DNA of 50,586 nt, taken from positions 1 to 50,586 of the forward strand of contig JAAXWS010000018.1 in assembly GCA_013334865.1 (NCBI GenBank), read 5' to 3'. Each line of letters begins with the position of its first letter. Within the stretch, counting starts at the first letter, position 1. The position numbers and the translations under genes were made by a program. This document shows positions 35,384 through 47,300 of this stretch, piece by piece. Source of the DNA: Chlorobiaceae bacterium (GTDB taxonomy: Bacteria; Bacteroidota; Chlorobiia; Chlorobiales; Chlorobiaceae). The notes beneath the pieces were generated by a model, which was given only the letters and a program-made list of their open reading frames with translations, was not told the origin of the DNA and did not search any database.

Positions 35384-38300
35384 ATGCCCCCTGGTCATCG
35401 GCAGCCAAACAAGCGGCGAGGCATGTTTATCGCCCTCGAGCCGCGCATCATGCTCGATGCGGCAGGCGTAGCCTTGCTCGCCGACGTTCTTGCCGAAACG
35501 GTTGCGGATGCCAACCATGCCGACGCATCGACCGACGCTGCGGCAAAGACATGCGTCACATTCCGCGATACCGTTTCCACCGACCCATCCCATCCCGCGG
35601 ATACGGCCATTGCTGAAAAGGCAATGCTCGAAACGGCGGTTGATCCCGGCCCGGCTGACAAAACAGCAGCAGAACCGAAAGCCGTCGAAAAGGTACCGGA
35701 GGTAAAGGCCGTCGATACCACGCTGGCCGTTGCCGATACTGCCGTCACCCGTCGGGAAATCGCGGTCGTCGACGCCTCGGTGCCCGATGCAGACTCCCTG
35801 ATCGCAGGGCTCCCCTCGAACATCGAGGTCATCCGTATCGACGGCAACAGCTCCGGTCTGTCACAGCTCGATGCTGTCCTTGCCGGCCAGCAAGATATCG
35901 ATGCGCTCCACATCTTCAGCCATGGTTCCGCAGGCAGTTTCACGCTCGGCACCGACCTTGTCGACAAGGCCTCGCTCGACCAGTATGCTTCCCGACTCTC
36001 CTCCATAGGCCATTCTTTGAACGCTGAAGGCGATATCCTCCTCTATGGTTGCAATATCGGTCAGGATGGCGGTTTTGTCGACCGGATCAGCGAGTTGACA
36101 GGTGCAGATGTTGCGGCTTCAAATGATGCGACTGGGGCAACTGCGCTCGGTGGTGATTGGGTGCTTGAGGCTGAGACCGGTGGTGTCGGGGCGGTAGATG
36201 CTGCCCCCCTTCATGTGGTAGATTACACGCACCTCCTGACTACTGTTAATCTAGGGGCCGTAGATTTAGCCACGACATTCGGGTCAACGTATTATGTCGA
36301 CTACTACTATTATACGATGACCTTGAGCAATCCTAGCGGTATGGCTCCGGGCGGCAGCGTCTGGGGAAATGGCATCTATACGGATGATTCACGTATAGGT
36401 CAGGCTCTTTGGTTTGAGGCCGGAACGTATACTTCGGCTTCGGTAACAATCCAAATCCTTCCCGACCCAGGTAGTTATTCGTCGAGCACCAGTAATGGTA
36501 TTACGACATCCAGTTATGGTGCCTGGTCTTCTGGAGCATACGATATTATCAGCTATTCCACGACGACGAACTATGCCCCGAGTGTGACCTCGGGCTCGAC
36601 GGCATCGGTATCGGAGAACGTGTCGACATCTACGACCGTGTATACGGCAACGGGAAGCGATCCTGAAAGCCAGGCGCTGACCTACAGCCTAGGCGGGACG
36701 GATGGCAGCCTGTTCAATATCAACAGTTCGACGGGCGCGGTGACCTTCAAATCGAGCCCGAACTACGAGAGCCCTTCGGATAGCGGCGCAAACAACGTGT
36801 ATGACATCACGGTGACGGCGACGGACACGGGCAGCCTGTCGGCAAGCAAGGCCGTGGCGATCACCGTGACCAACGTGAACGAAGCGCCAACAGTTACTGC
36901 CCCCGCATCATTCTCTGTGACCGAGGACGTTTCAGGAAACCTGACGTACACCGGAACCCCGTTTGCAGATGCTGACAGCAGCAGCCTCACAGCGACGCTC
37001 TCGATCAGCGACGGCACGATCACGGGGAACGCAGGAACCGGCGTGACGGTGGGTGGAACGGCCACGTCGAGAACGTTCAGTGGTTCCGTGAGCGACCTGA
37101 ACACCTATTTCAAGACGTCAGGGAAGATAACCTGGCAGAGTGCACTGAACAGTACCTCGAGCAGGACGCTGACGACGACGGTCTCAGACGGGAGTCAGTC
37201 GACTTCTGCGAACAGCACGATCAGCGTGAGCGCGGTCAACGACGCTCCAGTGAGGACGGCGGGGAGCCTGTCGGCAATCACGGTGAACGAAGACAGCGCG
37301 AACAGTACGGCGGCGACGCTCAATCTGGGCAGCGTGACATACGGGAACGGCGGGGGTTCGGATGAGAATACCCAGTCGCTGACCTACACGATGACGTCCA
37401 TACCCTCGTTCATCACGCTGTGGAAGAGCACCGGGACGCAGGTGGCGGCGGGCGGGACGGTATCGGCCAATGAATTGCAGGGACTTCAGTACAAAACGAT
37501 CGCCAATGCCAACGGCATCGGAGCGATCCAGTGGACGGTGGTGGACAACGGAGGAACGGCGAATGGTGGCGTCAATACGCTGACGGAGAGCCTGTCGGTC
37601 ACGGTGAACGCCGCGCCGGCCATCAATATCAACCAGTCCTTGTCGTTCGACGGTACTAATGACTATATCTCCATATCAAACATCGCATTCCCTTCGGGCC
37701 CGGCGTTCACGGAAGAGGTTTGGATAAAGCCGTCTGATGCAACGTTCACATTCCGCGGAATCCTGGGCTATGAGTCGGGCTCGCCCAATCAGAGGACGCC
37801 GGGTATCTGGCAGTACGGAAAAAAGGTTCATTATGGTTTCGGGAATGGTAGCGCATGGATAAGTGGCACCACGGCGAGCGACGTGCTGACCATCGGCGAA
37901 TGGAACCATGTGGCCGTGACCTATGATGGCAGCACCCTTACCCTGTATGTTAACGGCGTCGTCGCGGATTCACTTGCGACAACGGCGAGTCCTTACCAGA
38001 ACAGCACACTCTATATCGGGAGGGTCGACAACTATTTCTACGGCCAGGTAGCCGATGTTCGGATCTGGAGCGATGCCAGGACGCAACCCGAAATTCAGGG
38101 CAATATGCATTCGGCGTTGCAGGGGAATGAGACAGGCCTGCTTGCCTACTACCCCTTCAATGACGCTGACGGAACCAGTGTCGATGACAGTTCGACAAAC
38201 AGCTATACCGGGACTGCGACCAATTTCGCGTCCATGAACAGGTCGGATGACGGTCCGCCGTTGTTCAAAGTTGTGGAAGATGTCGCCGGTAGCCTCATTT

Positions 38301-41300
38301 TTAGCGGTACCCCATTTGCCGATATCGATGGGGATCCGCTGACGGTGACCCTTTCGGCCAACGACGGGCTCATTGCCGGACAGGCTGGCACCGGCGTCTC
38401 GATAGGTGGCACCGATACCTCCAGGACATTTTCGGGCAGCGCGGCAAACCTGAATACCTACTTCGGAACGGCGGGCAACATTACCTACACCACGGCCCAG
38501 AACCAGACCGGTAGCCGAGTGCTTACCATTTCGGCTTTCGATGGAGCTGCTACGACCTCTACGACCGAGACCATCACCGTTACTGCGGTTAATGACGCAC
38601 CGACTTCGACGAACGACAGCGTAACGGTTCAGGAAGATACGGCCACGCTTTTGGCTGCCGGCGATTTTGGCTCTTACAGCGATGTGGAAGGCAGTTCGAT
38701 GGCCAGCGTGAAGATCACGGCCCTGGAGAGTGCCGGAGACCTTGAGTACAACAACAGCGGGACGTGGACGGACGTGACGCTGAGCCAGGTGGTTACGGTC
38801 GCTGACATTGCCGCGGGAAAGCTTCGTTACGCAGCCGCCCAGAACGCTAACGGTAACGGGTATGCAACGATCGGATTCGCGGTCAGCGACGGGACCGACT
38901 GGAGTATCGGCACATATACCCTGACGCTTGACGTGAGTGCGGTGAACGATGCGCCGGTGGCGAGCGGGAGTGCCAGCCTTTCGGTGGTGAACGAAGGGGC
39001 CGTCTCTCCTGCGGGCGCGACAGTCTCGAGCCTGTTCGGTGGGAATTTCCAGGACACGGCGGACGGGGTGACGGGTGGATCGAGCGCGAACACGCTGGCG
39101 GGTGTGGCGGTCACGGGGTATACGGCGGATGCGGCGAAGGGTGCGTGGCAATACTCCACTGATGGTGGAAGCACGTGGACCTCGATCGGGGCCGTGAGCG
39201 ATACGAGCGCGTTGAAGTTGCAGGCGACTTCGAAACTTCGGTTCCTTCCGGTTGCCTACTGGAGCGGGACGGCGCCCTCGCTGACGGCAAGGCTGATCGA
39301 TTCGAGCACCACGGTGACCAATGCGACTGGTGTGAACGTTTCAGTGAATGGTGGTGCGACGGCGATCTCATCGGGTACGGTGAGCCTGGGCGCGAGCGTT
39401 ACGGCGGTCAACGACGCGCCGGTACTGTATGGCAACTCGCTTGACGGCGCGTTGAGCTTCGACGGTTCCAATGACTATGTCTCTTTTGCCGATAACGATA
39501 GTTCGATTTCGACGGCGTTCACTCTCGAGGCCTGGATAAACTGGACCGGGAGCGGCACCCAGTTCATCGGCGGCAAGGCTGTCGGGCAGATGGAGTTGCA
39601 AACCAGCGGTTCGTCATTGCGATTCAATCCAACCGATCATGTGTGGATCGATGCCTATAACGTTCTGACAGCCAACCAATGGACCTATGTTGCGGCGGAA
39701 TATGACGCTGCAAACAGCATCGCCAGGGTTTATGTCAACGGTCAGGAGGTGCCTGTAGTTAATAACGGTACCAATCCAATTGGCACGGCACTGCTGAGTT
39801 CAGACACCTCCTTTTTCCTCGGCAAGCGCTCCGATAATTCCTACTATTTCCAGGGATCCATTGGCGAATTCCGGATCTGGAACGACATTCGGACGGCTGC
39901 TGAAATTCAGGCCTACTGGAATCAGAGCCTGAACGGAAGTGAGCCGGGCCTCGTCAACTTGTGGCGCATGAACGACGCCAGTGGTACTGCGGTTGCCGAT
40001 TCGGTTTTGGTGGCAGGGCAAACCCCGAACAACGGCACCATCAGCGGCGCGACCTGGGTGCCGGCCTCGACCCATTCGATGGCCTCCATTACTGAGGATG
40101 CGACCAGCAACTCCGGTTCGCTTGTCTCCACGATTCTCGACACCAGCGTCAGTGATCCGGACAGCAGTGCCCTGGAAGGCATGGCGATCACCAGCCTCGC
40201 TTCCGGCAGGGGTACCTGGCAGTACTCCACCGATAACGGCAGCAACTGGGGCAATGTCGGAACGGTATCGGACACAAGCGCTCTGCTTTTGCGGGCAACC
40301 GACAAGGTGCGTTTCGTCCCCGATGCCATCAACTCGGATAGCGCATCACTCACCTACAAGGCGTGGGATCAGACCAGCGGTACGCAGGGGAATAAGGCCG
40401 ACACGTCAAGCAGCGGTGGTTCGACGGCGTTTTCAGCCGCATCGGATACGGTGCAGATTACCGTGAGCGCGGTGAACGACGCGCCTGTGGTGAGCCTCAT
40501 CAGCAACCCATACGCGATACATCTCGACGGGACGAACGACTATCTGAGCACCGGATCCAGCCTGTTGAACAACCTTACGGCCTACACGGTGTCGTTCTGG
40601 CTTAACCCAGATCGGCTTACGGCAGGTCTCCGTCAGGACCTTGTCGGCCAGAACGACGCGTTCGAGATCTTCCTGACCGGTACGACGCTGACTTTCTGGA
40701 ATACCGGAACGCCACAGCAGAACCTGACGTTCGACCTGTCATCGGTCCTGAGCGTGGGGGGGTGGACCCATATCGCCATTACGGGCGAGGTCTCGACGAG
40801 CACCGTGAAGGTGTATGCGAACGGCAACCTCCTGGGCAGCCAGACGCACAACAGTATTACGAACTATGGTACCTCATCTTATACGTTGACGGCAGGCGGG
40901 TATGTTTCCGATGCGTCTTTTGCACATAATTTCCAGGGGTACTTCGACGAGATATCGATCTGGAATACTGCCAAAAGCGGCAGTGAAATTGCAGCATTGC
41001 AGACCAGCAAGCTGGGCGGTAGCGAGAGTGGCCTTCTCGGGTACTGGGCGCTGGACGAAGGAAGTGGTACGAGTGCGGGGAACGGCGTTTCCGGGGCGGC
41101 GGCGGCAACCGCATTCACGCTTGTGAACGGCGCAGCCTGGTCGGCATCGACGCTTGGGGGCCAGGCCGCCTATACCGAGCAGGCCGCAGCTGTATCCCTG
41201 CGTCCATGGATCGTGCTGTCGGACGTTGACAATGCCACGCTGTCGTCGGCGACAGTCAGTGTCAGCTCCGGATTAACTACTGGGGATACGCTGTCATTCA

Positions 41301-44300
41301 CCAACGACGGGTCTTCGATGGGCAATGTCGCAGCAACCTACAATAGTGCAAACGGTCAACTTTCCCTCTCTTCCAGCGGGGCTACGGCAACGATCGCGCA
41401 GTGGACCGCTGCGCTCAAATCGGTCTCCTTTTATTCCTCAGCCGATGTTCCGGGAACATCGAGGACGATCACGTGGAGTGTAAATGACGGTTCGCTTTCA
41501 AGCTCCGGAGTGTCGTCGACGATCCAGGTGACGCCGGTGGACGACGCTCCGGTGGTGAGCACTGCTACAAGTAGCGGCATGTATTCGCTGGCGGATATCG
41601 GCACCGCCTATGTCGATATGGTCACCGACGGAGGTGGCTGGGTGCTGGTGGGATACGGCAGTTCCGGCGCGCTCGGCGGCTACCTGACCGCCGCATCAGG
41701 CACCTATGATGCCGCCCGTCAGGGGGCCGCTACCCTGGACGCGCTCGCCTACATGCAGGGGTCAAACGAAATGGCAATTTCGTGGACATCGAACGGCGCG
41801 GCGAAGCCCAATGGTGATATAGGATCATATGCCTATGCGGTGGCTTTTACCCTTCCGAATCCCTCTTCGATGAGCTTGACTGCAGGAGTTTCTCCGGCAG
41901 CAGGAAATACGGCCTCCGATTTTTCATTGACCGGCACCAGTTCGTCGGAGTCGCTGGTCACCCTCAGGAGCTTGCAGGGAAACCCCGGGCTGCCGTCGCA
42001 GATGTACATCCGCAACACGACGTTCGGCGTCAACTACGGGAACTCCTACGGCCTGGTCACCAACACGGGTTTCAACAACCAGCTCGACTGGAATCCCGAT
42101 ACCCAGAACTTCCAGGCGCTGTACGTCGACCATTCCGGCGCTGGGGCTACGACGGGCTACGTGACGACCGGCGGTACCTCCAATGGCTATGTGCCTTCGA
42201 CGATGGCAATCTGGGTCCGCCGCGCCCAGCCTGCGACCGGGTATGCCGAGAATGCTTCGGCAAAGGCCCTGGCGCCGGTGCTGTCGCTGTCGGACGTCGA
42301 TAACACGGCCCTGGCATCTGCAACGGTCAGTATCAGCTCCGGGTTCACCGCCGACGATACACTGTCGTTCACGAATGCTGGTTCGAGCCTGATGGGCAAC
42401 ATTGCGGCATCGTATAACCAGTCTTCCGGTACGCTGACCCTGACCTCGTCAGGTGCAACGGCGACCCTTGGCCAGTGGGAGGCCGCCCTGGCCGCAGTCA
42501 AATACTCTTCGAGCAGCGAGAACCCTACGGCCACAAGTTCTTCTAGAACGTTAGGATGGACGATCAACGACGGTGTCGCAAACTCTTCGACGGTGTCCAC
42601 GACCCTCTCCGTGACGGCGGTCAACGACGTGCCGACGCTGACGGGGCTGACGAACAAGACGGTGGCCGAGAACGCGACCGCTTCGGTGCTGGACAGCGCG
42701 GTGGTGTTTGAGGACGTGGATTCGGCGGACCTGAACGGCGGCACGCTCACGGTGTCGGGTCTGGATTCAGAAGACGTTGTCTCGATCGCCACCGGTGTTG
42801 CCAGCAGCAGCGGGGCGATCCAGCGTAGCGGCGACAACGTTCAGCTGTCCAACGGCTCAACCTGGGCGACGATCGGTACGGTTTCGGGAGGCAGCGGGAC
42901 GGACTTCGTGGTTTCGTTCAGCTCCGCGTCGGCGACGCCGACGGTGGTGGACGCGGTGATCCAGTCGCTGACGTTCTACAATAACGACGACACGCCGACG
43001 GCGAGCCGGACGCTGTCGTTCGTAGTGAATGACGGTGATGGCGGCACCTCGACGACGCAGAGCATGATGGTTGCGGTCACCGCAGCGAACGACGTGCCGA
43101 CGCTGGGCGGCTTTGCGGCAGCAATCGATTCGGTCAACGAGGATACCCAGGTCGAACTCACTCTCGCTGAATTGAAGGCGCAGGGCGACGAGGCCGACGT
43201 GGACGGCACGGTCGAAGCCTTCGTGGTGAAGGCCGTGAGCAGCGGTACGCTCAAGATCGGCGCTTCGTCCGCTACGGCAAGCGCATGGGAGTCGGGCACG
43301 AATGATACGGTCGATGCGACACACAACGCATACTGGACCTCGGCACAGGATGCCAACGGGACGCTCAACGCCTTAACGGTGGTGGCCAAGGACAACAGCG
43401 GTGCCGAGTCGATGACGGCGCGTCAGGCGACGGTGAGCGTCACGTCTGTCAACGATGCTCCGGTGATGACCGCCGGCGCAACGGCAACCTATCTCGAGAA
43501 TGCTTCGGCGGCAACAGGAGGCGGAAGCTCGCTTTCTTTTGGCGGCGGGAGCTATGTCTCGATCCCGTCCAACAGCTCGTTCCCCGCGGGCAACAGCAAC
43601 TACACCATCGAGGCATGGATAAAACCGACGAACCTTGGCGATTATGGGATCATCGGTTGGGGCAACTGGAGCGGTAACCAGGCGAATGCCCTCCGCCTGC
43701 AAGGCAATAGCAACGAACTTTATATCAAAAACTACTGGTGGGACCGGGACCTGTATGCCAGGGTTACTGGCGTTAACCTGCTCGACGGGTACTGGCACCA
43801 TGTTGCCGCCACCTACAACGGCACGACGCGGAGCATCTACCTGGATGGAACGCTGATAGGTTCCGATGAGATAACCAGCCACAACGTGCCCGCGAACCCC
43901 GGGAACATCCGTATCGGGTCGACCAACAACGGAGAGTATTTTCCAGGCGGCATCGACGAGGTTCGTGTATGGAGCGTGGCCCGGACCGCTTTGCAACTGA
44001 GCGGAGCCAAGGATGCGCCGATCAGCGGCTCGACGACCGGGCTGGTGGCCTATTACCGCTTCGATGAAGGGAGCGGTTCCACCACGGCGAACCTGGCTTC
44101 AACCGGGAGCAGCCTCGATGGTACGCTGATGAACTCCCCGACCTGGTTATCCTCCTCGGCGGTCGGGGCTGACACGATCACCCCGGTCCTGACGTTGACG
44201 GACGTTGACGACACCTCGATCGCATCCGGCGCGACAGTGACGATCAGTTCGGGGTTGACGACGGGCGATACGTTATCGATCGACAGCTCCAGCCTCGCAT

Positions 44301-47300
44301 TGGGTATCACGGCGAGCTACGACGCAACCACCGGAGTGCTGACATTCACCGGAAGCGCCTCCGTATCCGCATACCAGTCGATGTTGCGTGGGGTGAAGTA
44401 TGCCAGCAGCAGCGACGATCCAACGGCGGGAGGCACCAGCACGACCAGGACGGTCACCTATTCGGTCACCGATGCCAACGCGGGCGGTAGCGGCGGCGGT
44501 GTGCTGACGGCGACGGCAACCAGTACGATCACAGTTACCGCAGTCAACGACGCGCCGACATTGTCGGGCCTGACGGCCAAGACGGTCAGCGAGAACGCAT
44601 CGGCATCGTTGCTGGACAGCGACGTGACGTTCGGCGATGTGGATTCCGCCGACCTGAACGGGGGTTCGTTGACGGTGTCGGGGCTCGATTCGCAGGATGT
44701 GGTGTCGATCGGGGCAAATACCGAGGCTGCACCGGGCGCGATACGGTTGAACGGGAGCAATGTGCAGGTTTCGGACGGGAGTACATGGACGACGATAGGA
44801 ACAGCTTCAGGCGGATCCGGGACGAACTTTGTGGTCTCGTTCAGCTCTGCATCGGCGACGCCGACGTTGGTGGATGCGTTGATCCAGTCGTTGACGTTCT
44901 ACAATAACGACGAGTCACCGACTGCAAGCCGGACGCTGTCGCTTGTGGTGTCGGATGGAGATGGCGGAACATCGTCCACACAAAGCATGACGGTGTCGAT
45001 AACGGCTGCTAACGACGCGCCGGCATTCACGCAAGGCGACTCGGTTGCGAGTTCGCCGAGCCAGTCGACCATGGCGCTTACCGTCCAGCAGTACACGGGA
45101 TTCCAGTCCAACGTGTTGAACACCTTAAGGACATACGCGAGTACCCATACCGCCAATTACACGGTCACTGCCGAGGTGATCGACTACACGGACGACCCGT
45201 CCGGCTTTGCCGGACTGATCCCCGGGAGTTATCGCTGGCCGGCTGCCGTGGCGACGAACTATTACGGTACGGACGGGATCAACAACAACTTCTTCGCAAG
45301 GATAACCGGCTCCTTCTACGTCAATACACAAGACAATTACACGTTCAGGACCTATAACGACGATGGGGTTTTCCTGATCATCGACGGGAATTACGGCAGC
45401 CCGGTCATCAGTGATAACGGCTATCATGGCGAACAGCAATACACGGGTACGGTGAACCTTGCTGTCGGGACCCACACCGTGGAGCTGTTTTTCTTTGAAA
45501 ATGGGGGCGAGGCCTCCCTTGAGTTCGCTGTCAAATCGTCGACCAGCGATTATGGCCATATCGGGTCGACCAATCCTCTGTTTACGAAACCTGCCACCTA
45601 TGATACCGGGGTAATCGGTTTTGGCGATCTCGATGGAACTGCTGATGATGGCGACCATACGGTAAGTGTCATTCCCGGTTCGGATGTGTTGGGGACCCTG
45701 ACGGCATCGGTGACGACGGCGACCAGTTCGGGTGGCGGCGGTCAAATCACCTGGAGCTACTCTGCTGCCGAAAGCGCGGTCAGGTACCTCGACGCCAACC
45801 AGACGAAGATGGAGTCCTTTACCATCAAGCTTGCCGACAACAACGGTGGGTTCGTGGACAAGGTTGTCAATATCACCTTGACCGGGACCAACGATGCGCC
45901 GACATCGACTGCCGACAGCGTGACGGTCAATGAGGATGCGTCGGTCGTGCTCGCGATTTCGGATTTCGGCACATTCGCCGATGTCGACGGGGACTCGATA
46001 GCGAGCGTGAAGATCAGCTCGCTTGAAAGCGCGGGAGACCTGGAGTACAAGAACAGCGGGGTTTGGACTGACGTGACCTCGGACCAGGTGATCATGGCGT
46101 CGGACATTGCTGCCGGCTATCTTCGTTATTCGGCTGCCCAGAACGCAAACAAAAGCGGGTATGCGACTATCGGCTTTATGGTGAATGACGGGACGGCGTT
46201 CAGCGCGATGGCCTATACGTTGACGGTGAACGTGAGCGCAGTGAACGATGCTCCGGTTGCGAGCGGCAGCGCGACGTTGAGCTCCGTGGCAGAGGACGCC
46301 TCATCACTGTCGGGCGCGACAGTATCGAGCCTGTTCGGGGGGAACTTCAGCGACGCGACTGATTCGGTGACGGGAGGTTCGAGCGCAAACACGCTTGCCG
46401 GCGTGGCGATCACGGGCTACACGGCTGATGCAGACAAGGGCTCCTGGCAGTATACCACCAATGGCTCGACCTGGAACAATATTGGAACGGTATCCGACAC
46501 GAGTGCCGTGACGCTGGGCGTAGGAGCGAACGACAAGCTCCGGTTCCTACCGGCTTCGAACTGGAACGGAACGGCCCCCTCGCTGACGGCGAGGCTGATC
46601 GAATCGAGCACGACGGTGACGAGCGGATCGATCGGTGTTGATGTTTCGGCTAACGGAAATGCCACGGCAATCTCGTCGGGTACGGTAGTCCTCGGGACGA
46701 GCGTGACGGCGGTGAATGACGCTCCTGTTGCGAGCGGGAGTACGAGCGTGACGGTGGTCAATGAGGATGCGGCTGCTCCGACGGGTGCGACGGTGTCGAG
46801 CCTGTTCGGGGGGAACTTCAACGACGCGACTGATTCGGTGACGGGAGGATCGAGCGCGAACACGCTTGCCGGCGTGGCGATCACGGGCTACACGGCTGAT
46901 GCAGACAAGGGCTCCTGGCAGTATACGACCAATGGTTCGACCTGGAACAATATCGGGACGGTGTCCGACACGAGCGCCGTGACGCTGGGCGTAGGAGCGA
47001 ACGACAGGCTGCGTTTCGTGCCGGCTGCGAACTGGAACGGAACTGCCCCCTCGCTGACGGCGAGGCTGATCGAATCGAGCACGACGGTGACGAGCGGATC
47101 GGCCGGTGTTGATGTTTCGGCTAACGGAAATGCCACGGCAATCTCGTCGGGTACGGTAGTCCTCGGGACGAGCGTGACGGCGGTGAACGATGCTCCGGTA
47201 GCGAGCGGGAGCACGAGCTTGACGGCGGTCAATGAGGATACGGCATCTCCGACGGGCTCGACGGTGTCGAGCCTGTTCGGGGGGAACTTCAGCGATACGT

